DNA from: Thunnus maccoyii
Taxonomy: Eukaryota > Chordata > Actinopteri > Scombriformes > Scombridae
DNA: 64,000 bases
Direction of reading: 5' to 3'
Assembly (NCBI RefSeq): GCF_910596095.1
Contig: NC_056544.1
Coordinates: 7,952,655-8,016,654 of the forward strand
Part shown: positions 1 through 9,600 of the stretch, one piece after another
Numbering within the stretch: the stretch's first letter is position 1
How the letters are laid out: each line of letters begins with the position of its first letter
Notes under the pieces: generated by a model
What the model was told of the DNA's origin: nothing
What the model saw: only the letters and a program-made list of their open reading frames with translations
Databases searched by the model: none
Translations under genes and position numbers: made by a program

Positions 1-381
1 CTGGCCACCCAGAATATTTATTATTCTTGTCAATAGATATAAAAATAACCTTTGTCTCTCTCAGGCCCGGTGCCAGGATGAAGTGACTGAGGGAGCTGTT
101 AAAAATTGCAAGGTGGCAATTTTTTTCATGAGATAACATGAATTGATTTAACCATGCAATAGCCTCAGGAGGGCTAAATAACAACATAAGGCTACTGTTT
201 AAAAATCAAAGAACACATTTCTTAATCAGAGCAATCCCAAAAATCATTCAAAATCAGCAGGAGGAAGAGTGGCTTTCAGCTCTCTATGTAGTACCACTTA
301 TTTCAGGCTTATCACATCAGGAAGATCTCAGATGAGCAAAAACGAGGAACTTTGGTTGGAATGTATAAAATACAATCCAGT

Positions 382-387
382 TTTATT
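382..387 (-). terminator. Poly(A) signal AATAAA, left CXorf38-like gene
   Basis: TTTATT on the plus strand, about 220 bases beyond the stop of exon 9'. A second one lies at 17-22. Assignment rests on position only. Confidence 0.4.
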
Positions 388-604
388 TAGGTTTTACAGG
401 TTATAAAAAGTAAAATACAAAGATTAAATGTAAAAGTTATAAAAAGGAAAAATATAATTTTAGAGCTAAAAGGAGTCAAAGAGGGATTTGTCCAAAAAAG
501 CCAAAAAAAACCCAAAAGGCAAAAAGCCCCGAGACCTCTTTGGCCCCTACTTTTATATCATTCATTACATCATTGTTAAAAGGTAAAAGATGCAGAGGTG
601 TCAG

Positions 605-660
605 TCAGATGCAGAAATCACAGCTCGCTTCGCAGGCCACATGCTTCCTGCTGTTCATAC
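605..660 (-). CDS. Left CXorf38-like gene, alternative terminal exon 9'
   Basis: The same acceptor and first 11 bases as exon 9, from a duplicated block. It then diverges and codes GMNSRKHVACEASCDFCI with stop TGA at 605-607; 18 codons. A canonical AATAAA (minus strand) lies at 382-387. Either an alternative last exon or a decayed duplicate. Confidence 0.4.
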
Positions 661-3600
661 CTGTAGCAGGGGTGTTAAGTTTGCATTAGAGTTCAGCTGC
701 AGTTCAGGTCAAATTGACAATTTTTCCATCCATGTATTAGTTAGTTAACAATTTTTAATTGAATCATTACAGAAAATTATTTGAGAGGTAGGTTTGGGTG
801 GGGTGTATCTCGGCATAACAGGTGAACACCTTTAACATCCTCTCTTGGCTGAGGTACACTCTGAGCCCTGCAGGAGGATGTTTGTGGTCATTGATGGTGC
901 TGGTCAGGGTAAAAGACTACACACATCTGTAACAAAGGTCTTTGAAACCACGCAGGGATAAACCTCATCCTGTCTACTGCCTGGCCATTTTTACTAGTAG
1001 CCCCTTAACAGCTACCACTGGTGTGACTGTGGTCAGGGATCAGGTATTTGTAATCACCTTACAGACTGAGACTCCATCCATACTACCAAGAGTTACATGA
1101 TCAATTATCCAATTTGTGCCCACAGCTGGATTTGTGCAACTGACATCGCCCTGCCTGTAAAACATCATAAAAGTAAAACAACCAGGTCAGCATTAATCCA
1201 TCTCGGAAAGGTGAGGGTGGGTTTCCTGGTCGTCGAAGGAGTTGGTGTGGTGAGGGAGTAATTCAGAGATGAAGGAGTCCCAGATCTTGAGTCTGGAGAC
1301 TCTAACCACAACTGGGCTGTTCATACCTGTAGCAGGGGTGTTAAGTTTGTATAAGAGTGCAGCTGTAGTTCAAGTCAAACTGAAAATTCTTCCATCCATG
1401 TATTAGTTAGTTGTTAATCTTTAACTGAATCATTACAGAAAATTAATTGAGAGGTAGGTTTGAGTGGGGTGTGTCTTGGGCATAACAGGTGGACACCTTT
1501 AACAGAGTCATGCTGACAGACATCAGTTAAATTAAACATGTTTTTTAGGATATTAACTGTTTTTTTGGTTAAGTTCATAGTCAACACCAGAGCCAGTGTA
1601 ACAAATGTAATTCTTTATAGATTCAAGTCTAAGATGGGTGAGACTCCTGTATTCTGGGGCTGTGGAGTTGAATAAGTTGCCTTCTTTAATTAACGATGAG
1701 TCAAATCCTTCTAGCTTTGAGTCAAAAGCAAAACAACGGCTACTAGCCAGAGATAATATGTCTTACCTAATTTTGGCTGAGCCTTCCCCACCAGAAACTT
1801 CCCCATCTTCATCCAGAAAGATTCACTGGCCTCCTGCTCAACAGCCTGCAGTTAAAGTGTAAAACACATGTTAAATAGTCTGATTGTGAGTGACTGGAAA
1901 CAACATGTATAATGATTGTGAGTTTGATTCATTCATGCTTTCACAACACTTTTCATAAAACTTAATGCTGATCCTGAAATTTCTGCTTTTTCAATAAAAA
2001 TATGTTTACATATTAAATTGTACTGAATACTGAGTTCAATCCATATGTGTTAATGTAGTATAAATGTTGTCAGCAATGCAGAGAAAATGAGAGTAGACGT
2101 CTCTGCTGGAGTCTCATTTATAAAGAGAATGGCAGCAGTATTGAAAACAAAGTTTAAGAGGCTGACAGCTGCAGCAGCTGTTAATGTAATCCTCAGACAC
2201 AAAGATGCACATTGCTGCACAGAGTCAGACAATGGACTGGTAAAGGAACGGGGACACATACATGACACCCAGTGAATCCTGCACCTGATGCATTGTGGAA
2301 TCATCTTTGGCATTTCAGCAGCACTGTGGTGCTCCACAACTGACCATGACTGAATGAGATACCCTACCCTCCAGCTCTGAGGGCTGAGAGTGTGATGGTG
2401 AGCCTGCAGTGCCTTGTGCTCAATATTTCAATGGTAGTTCAAATATAAATCACAGATATAATTGGTTAAAATTTGGGTTGTATGGTGTGATTATGGTTTA
2501 TAGAAGAACCAAGACATGTAACACTGCTGGCCTGAATGTTTATTAGACAATGGATCTGGATAAAACAACGACTGCTAGACAGAGGTCCTGAATGGAATGA
2601 TGGTACCTTGATATTTGCATCTTAACACAGTGTCAACCAACTGTTGTCGTTTATGACATGAGTCTGTTGTGATTTTATGTGGAGAACATTTTAAAAACAT
2701 TTTATTAATTGTTTGTTCTTAGGGTTGAGTTGTCTATGTTCAGTGTCTATGCTTTGGTTTTTTCCTCAACCCTGACTGCTAAAGTCTCATATTAGTGGTG
2801 GTTGAACTTGGACTTGAACTTGAACTTGGAATTCATTTTTGATCAGAATGAGGACTGTGGATTTAGTCCCCCGTCTTTTACAGTAGGAGGGATCACTTAA
2901 CAGCCAGAATGATCACAAGAAATAATTACAGCAACCATCACTTTCAAAGTACTTAGGGGCATGTGAGTATTGTTTAAAAACATACTCCAAAAGACGTGAA
3001 CCTATAAATTAATGTCTTACCAAGAATTCTTGCTGAACCATCTCTCCAATCTTCACCACCATCGTCCCAATATCATCAATGACCTTCTGCTTGACAGCCT
3101 GCAGTTAAAATGTAAAACACATGTTAAATAGTCTGATTGTGAGTGACTGGAAACAACATGTATAATGATTGTGAGTTTGATTCATTCATGCTTTCACAAC
3201 ACTTTTCATAAAACTTAATGCTGATCCTTAAATTTCTGCTTTTTCAATAAGAATGTGTTTACACATGAAATTGAACTGAATACTGAGTTCAATCCATATG
3301 TGTTAATGTAGTATAAATGTTGTTAGCAATGCAGAGAAAATGAGAGTAGACGTCTCTGCTGGAGTCTCATTTATAAAGAGAATGGCAGCAGTATTAAAAA
3401 CAAAGAGGCTGACGGCTGCAGCAGCTGTTAATGAATGCAACTGCAACAGTTATAAAAGGGGCCCTTGGTTTAGAAACATACATTAACAGATTGTTGTCCA
3501 CTCTGAGGCAGCAGAAACAAACTGTAAACACAACATTGATATATTATCACCCTTTAACTTAATTTGGTGACGTCTTAGCGAACAGCTGCAATTTTACACA

Positions 3601-6600
3601 TCCAGCAGCCACAGAGAAACATTAGCATTCATTTGTCTGTCTACCTGATGATGAGAGTTCAATATTTACTCTCCTTTTACCTCCTTTTAGGTTTTCACCA
3701 ACTCTTGACTAAACTATTTGTCTCTTTAGCTGCTAAATGCTCCACTACAGTCACCAGCAAGTTGCTAGCTTTGTCTGTCTGCTGTTTATTGCACAGTGGC
3801 TTTTTACACACAGAATAAGAATGAAAATAAGCCAAAGTTGTAAAAAGAATTTTAAATCCAAATGTGGAACTTGTGTATCTAACAGTATTCATAGCCTCTA
3901 TCATTTTGTCATGCAGAGCAATCATTTTCTGCTGTACCTTCAGCTTTTCTTTGTAGAAGAGATGTAGGGTCTTTATCTCCTCGTCACGCTCAGAGAGGGT
4001 TTTCTCCAGCTCCTCCACCTTCCTCCTGAGTAAGTCCTCAGTTTTCTTTGCTTTTCTGTTGTCCTCCAGAGCAGCCTAAAAAGTAAATGAAACATATATA
4101 CAGAATTAAAATGCTTTTAAAAAAGCATGTTTGAAAATAGAGCATTTAAAAAGTGTTTTTTGTGTCTTACAACAAGTTTATCCTCCAGTTCCTCTTTATT
4201 CTGAGCCTGATTGTCTCGTGCAAACAGGATCAAGTCAAGGTGCTGAATCTGAAAACAGAGAGGTTCACTTTAGTATTGACCTCATGCTGCCCACACATTT
4301 ACTATCCTGTTCCATTTCCAGTTTTGTCTCTTAACTTCTTATGGTGAAAACTTTCAAGAGCTCTGATGCTAAAATGTCAATACAATGATTATTTAAATTA
4401 TTACCAGATTATTAATTATCTCCATTATTTGCATTCTTCACAAACAATCATTAAACCACATTGTTTTTTAAAATTTTATTGGTCTGTTATCTGGTTTATC
4501 AGTGTAAATTAAAACACATCTTTTTGCCCAACTATGTAATATAACACATATCTTATTGATGAATTAGCTTGTTACATAATAAAAAACTGTGCCACAGAAT
4601 ACTGGACCATGTGTAATAGTGTAACAACCCTAATGACTTTCCACTGTGCGTTTTAGCCGAAGAATTGTATTAGCATTAGCATTTGCATTTGACTTCTTCT
4701 GTGGATATATCACATTATTATAAACATGTAATAAAACACAAATACCAACACTAGGCACTAGTCACCATGACTGTTTTAACAGTAACATGGGCAGCTGATC
4801 CTGGTGGTGTGTAGGTATTAGTGCCACTATGAAAATAGTGCTTGATGTTTGTCAGACTGCTGTAGAATAAAGCTATGTCAATCTTTCACGCAGTACGTTA
4901 TTTTATAAATCAGATATTTGCTTAAATGTAGGCACATGATGATCTCAAGAAGCAGATGTCAATGTGCACAATGTGATATCTCCACTTGTGGTGCAGAAAG
5001 GAAGTTAAGAGACAAAATTATGGAGTCGGAGCATTTTCTTGTAGCTGAAATGCATAAAGTCAATAAGTCTTCTTAGTCCAGTTATGTCCTGGATGGAAGT
5101 TTAACAGTACAATCTGTAGTCCAACTGTAAACAAGAACAAACGTTTGTATTTTACAGTTAAAAATCAACTTGACAGTGCTCTCTGGCAGACAAACCAAGA
5201 CACAAATGACCTCAAATCCAGTCTGGCATTTCTGTAATGCTGGTTTTTGTTATTTATCAGCTGACATATACACTATACACTAAATCTGCAATAAGCTTAT
5301 AATAAATACTCACTGGGCACTTAATTAGGAACACCCGTGCAATCGAATGCAATCCAATACAAAAGCTCTATTCTACTTTATGTCTGTCATTGAGGTCTTT
5401 GTGGGTAGTGGTGGTTTACTAGACTGAATTATATTGAGTCCTGTAACAAACACAATCTGTCAGGCTCTACTAATTTGGCCCTTAAGGATGATGCTGCCTT
5501 CTCAAAATTGAACCAAATGTAAGTGATCTTCTCCTTTCAATGATTCGTGTTGGAACCTGCACACAGCCAACAGAATTGTGACTGAGTACTGACTCTTTTT
5601 CCTGACAAACAACTTACATCTCCATCCTCTCTATTATCACATGCGTGTTTACATATTTGTAGGAACTAACTTTATTAGTTAAAAACCATCTCCACATATG
5701 ACATATAAAAATATGCTCTGCTTTGAATAATATTTTGTGTCTGATTTGGTTTTTACTTTTTTTAAAATGATTTAAAAACTATGTAAATATTGTTTATTTG
5801 AAAAGTTAAACTGCTGTACACAAGATATCTGCTACTTCATTGAAAAGTCCAGTCTCAGTGCACTGAAGGTTTCAAACGAAAGAGGTTAATTTCAAGTTAA
5901 ATTTGACACAGCAGTGTGTTTTAAGTAATTAATAAAGAAACTATCACTGGGAGAAATGTAAACTACATATAGAGTTAAATGGGTAATCTAATTTGAGTAC
6001 TTAAATAATATCTTATACTGTGATAAGAACCACTAAGTGCTGTTCCCATCGCAAATACTAGTCAAGAACGACAAAGTATGATACAGTAACTTATTGTTTG
6101 TTTTTGCATTATCCCTTTAAATTAGACAATACACAATAAAACATTATACAATAAAATACACAGTAGAGGAGAAAAATGGGAAAACATGTACCTCATCAAT
6201 TTTTTGAGACAGACTTCCAAAGTTGGGATGATGTTTCACCAGCACCTTACACAGTTTTCTGATCCGTTTCATGTAATTGTCCAAATCCTTTTTCTTCAGC
6301 TGGTAATATGGAGAATGCATGATACTGTTCCGGACAAAGGAAACCTAAAAAAGATAGAGACCTTATTAAGGCTGCAACTAACCATTATTTTCATTATTGA
6401 TAAATCGATTAATCAATAAGCCTATGAATTGTCATAAAATAGTGACAAATGACTGGTAAGTGAAACAGAGGAGATGTATTAAAATGTCTTTTTGTCCGAC
6501 CAACAGTCCAAAACCCAAAGATGTTCATACATAGAAAATAAAAGCATTAAAGCTGGAGCTGGAATCTGAATTTTTGGCATTTTTGCTTAAAAAATGACTA

Positions 6601-9600
6601 AAACAATTAATCGATTATCAAAATAGTTGCAGATTAATTTTCTGTCGATGGATTATTCAATTAATTGTTGCTGAGACGAGGTTCGAGAATTGGCTACATT
6701 ATGTATAAATGCAACCAAACTCACAATATGGTCATTCTTAGTGGCATCATATTTTTCTGTTTTTGCAGTCAGACAACTGAACAAGTATCAATGATTGATT
6801 TAGCTCATGTTACCTGTTAACCAAGAGGGGGCAGCAACACCTGCTGCTGCTGCACTAATAATGTCAATCGTGTTGATATTTCATGCTCTCAAAATGCTAC
6901 GACAACAAAAAGATAAATACAGTTTCATGATAACATCTGTACTACTGTGTGATTGTCTATAGTGACATTTAAAATGAGTGACTGCATAAAAAGTTAGAGG
7001 CAGCAGAAAGTTGACAGTATATGACCATATCTGAGCACACAAATGAAGATGGTGTTTGTATTATTGTCAGTATTGTTTAACCTACTATTTTTATTAATAG
7101 ATGAATTGTATAACACAAAAAAATGTGAAAAAGAATGTTTGGCTTTTTGCATGTGCATCCAACAACATCTGTTTATTATTTTCAAATTTAATTTTAATTC
7201 AATGTGCAATATGTGTGTGTGTGTACAAATAAGCATTTACCTCTTCACACAGCCCTCTGAGCTTAAACTTCTCGAAGTGCTTGCATTGATTCATGAGACA
7301 CAGAAGTGCAGCAATGTCAAAATCACCAAGTGAGTTATGGTTCTTATGGCCATTTGACATGTACACCTGAAAACACAACAAAAAATCATCAATGTGACAC
7401 TTTACTCACAATCAGACCAAACCAACTTGACATAAGAAAACTTGATGGAAGCAAAAATGATTTGCTGCTAAGAGAAAAAGCACCAGACTGGAAACTTACC
7501 TTAGCCACTTCCCATTTATCTTGGGACCACAGGTGAGGTTTACTGTTCGTCCACATCACTTTTCCGTTCTGATTGGAGTGGTGAGTCCGTATCTCATCTC
7601 TCCAAGTAGTGCACACCTCGCAATCAAACAGAGGAATCTGCAATCAGCAACATAAAATTAGAATCACAGTAAAACAAAAGGAAACCAACGGTTAATGGTT
7701 AATAAAGCATTCAAATCCATTCATTATCAGCTTAATAGTAATTACAACGGCAACTATTGTTGACAGATTATTGTATGAATTGTGTAATTCATTACTTATT
7801 AACATTTATAACCGTAGATGAGTTGACAACTTTTGCTGAATATTGAATAGATAGTGAGTATATATTAATTACCAACTAATGATTATAAAAGAGAGCTTTA
7901 CTTCAAACAACGACATGAGAACCTCCTGATTTGTAAAGGGGACGTCAAATGATTTCAGCTCTGCTTTGCTGTTCTATGTTTTTAATATTTAAAGTACTGA
8001 ACATTATTAGAGGTGATTTTTAAAATTCACATCATATTAGATTTTCACAAAGCTTATTGTACTCAGGGCTAAATTTAGGAATAAATGTGTCTCAAAGAAG
8101 GTTTCAGCAGATGTCCAGTCATAGGAGGAAATAAAAATACAAAATTAAAGCTGCAAGCAGCGATGATCGGGCCCTCGCGTCCTTGCGTATGTCGGGGCTC
8201 GGCGCTGGTGAAGGGCTTCTGTCACGGGCATATAGATGTCCCCTGACCTGGGCTGTTTTCAGACATTGCAAGGGGAGATTAACGTCACATCCTCAATCAC
8301 CTACTCTGCATGCTGCAGGGGCTGCTGCATTGAAATGTCGTAGGGGGTGCTATGGAGCCAGTTTTCATCACTGACTGAATATTGCTATTTAGACGTGTTC
8401 AGGCTGGGAGTCTTATCAAACATGAAAAGTTTGGTGTAGACTCGAGCATTTACACTAAACTTATAGGACTTTCACCTGTCATGGCGAAACATCAAAACTC
8501 AACGCCACGCCACGGCCACACGCTTCAATGCTAAGTAAATGTTTTGATAACTTTTGATCACACACTAGTGTAGATGACACACACTGATTTTGAAGTCGTT
8601 ACCATGAATTCTGTAGGAGGAGTTCGTTAAAATACAAGGTATGCGAAATGGTCAAAAAAACGCGAAAAATGACCACTTTTATCAAGATGGCCGACTTCCT
8701 GTAGGACTTACGATATGGCTCCAAGAGGCTTTTTTGTGCGTCTTGACATGATACATAAGCCTCCCGAATTTCATTTTCCTAGGTTAATCTGGAAGGCGGG
8801 GCTACCATTTTGAAATTGTCAAGGGGGCGCTGTTGAGCCATATTGTCACGTCTATGCAAATGACCTATCCAGGATTTTAACTGGTGTCGCTCCAGACATG
8901 TGTGTCAAGTTTTGTGACTGTAAACCCATCCCTTGTCCCTGAAAAACAGTATCGTATTTCTTGGCGAAGGATTTGTCGCCATGGTAACAGCGTTTGGTTT
9001 TGGGTCATGACCTGCCAAATATAGCATCACCAAGGTCTTGTTTATTAGCTGACTTAATTTCAGGTGCATCAGTCAAATTTCCTAGGAGTAATTACACAAA
9101 GTACGACGCATGTTACTTCCTGTTGCCAGTAGGTGGCGATATGACTTTCGCTAAATATGAGACTGAGCATGTGTTCAGACCGGGACTCTTAACAAGCATA
9201 TGAAATTTGGAAAAGATCAGACCACGTGGAGTCAAGATATAAGGCTTTGAAATTTCATGGCGAGACATCGAAATTCGCCGCGTCGCCATGGCAACATCTT
9301 TCAGCGAAAAGTCACCAACTTCATAATGTACGAACTCCAAGGTCTTGAGGCTATTCTGAGTAAATTTGAGGTGGATCCAATCACTGTGCTACCCACAGGG
9401 CGTCGGAGCGTAAAACATGTAACTTCCTGTTGCCAGTAGGTGGCGCTATGACTCAGATCCAATATTGTCACATGGATGTGTTCAGGGCAGGACTCTTAAT
9501 CAATCACAAAAGGTTTGGGTCTCTTGGGATCATGTATGCCGGAGTTATGGCCGTTTCAAATTTCATGGCGAAGGATCGAATTTCACCCCCCAGCCACGCC

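Noticed and set aside
1638-1862. Plus-strand ORF of 74 codons
   Set aside because: Lies over exon 8 and intron of the minus-strand gene and has no independent support.
3695-4018. Exon 6 as one 107-codon exon to the stop at 3695
   Set aside because: The last 60 codons are read from an interspersed repeat; downstream exons with matching phase exist.
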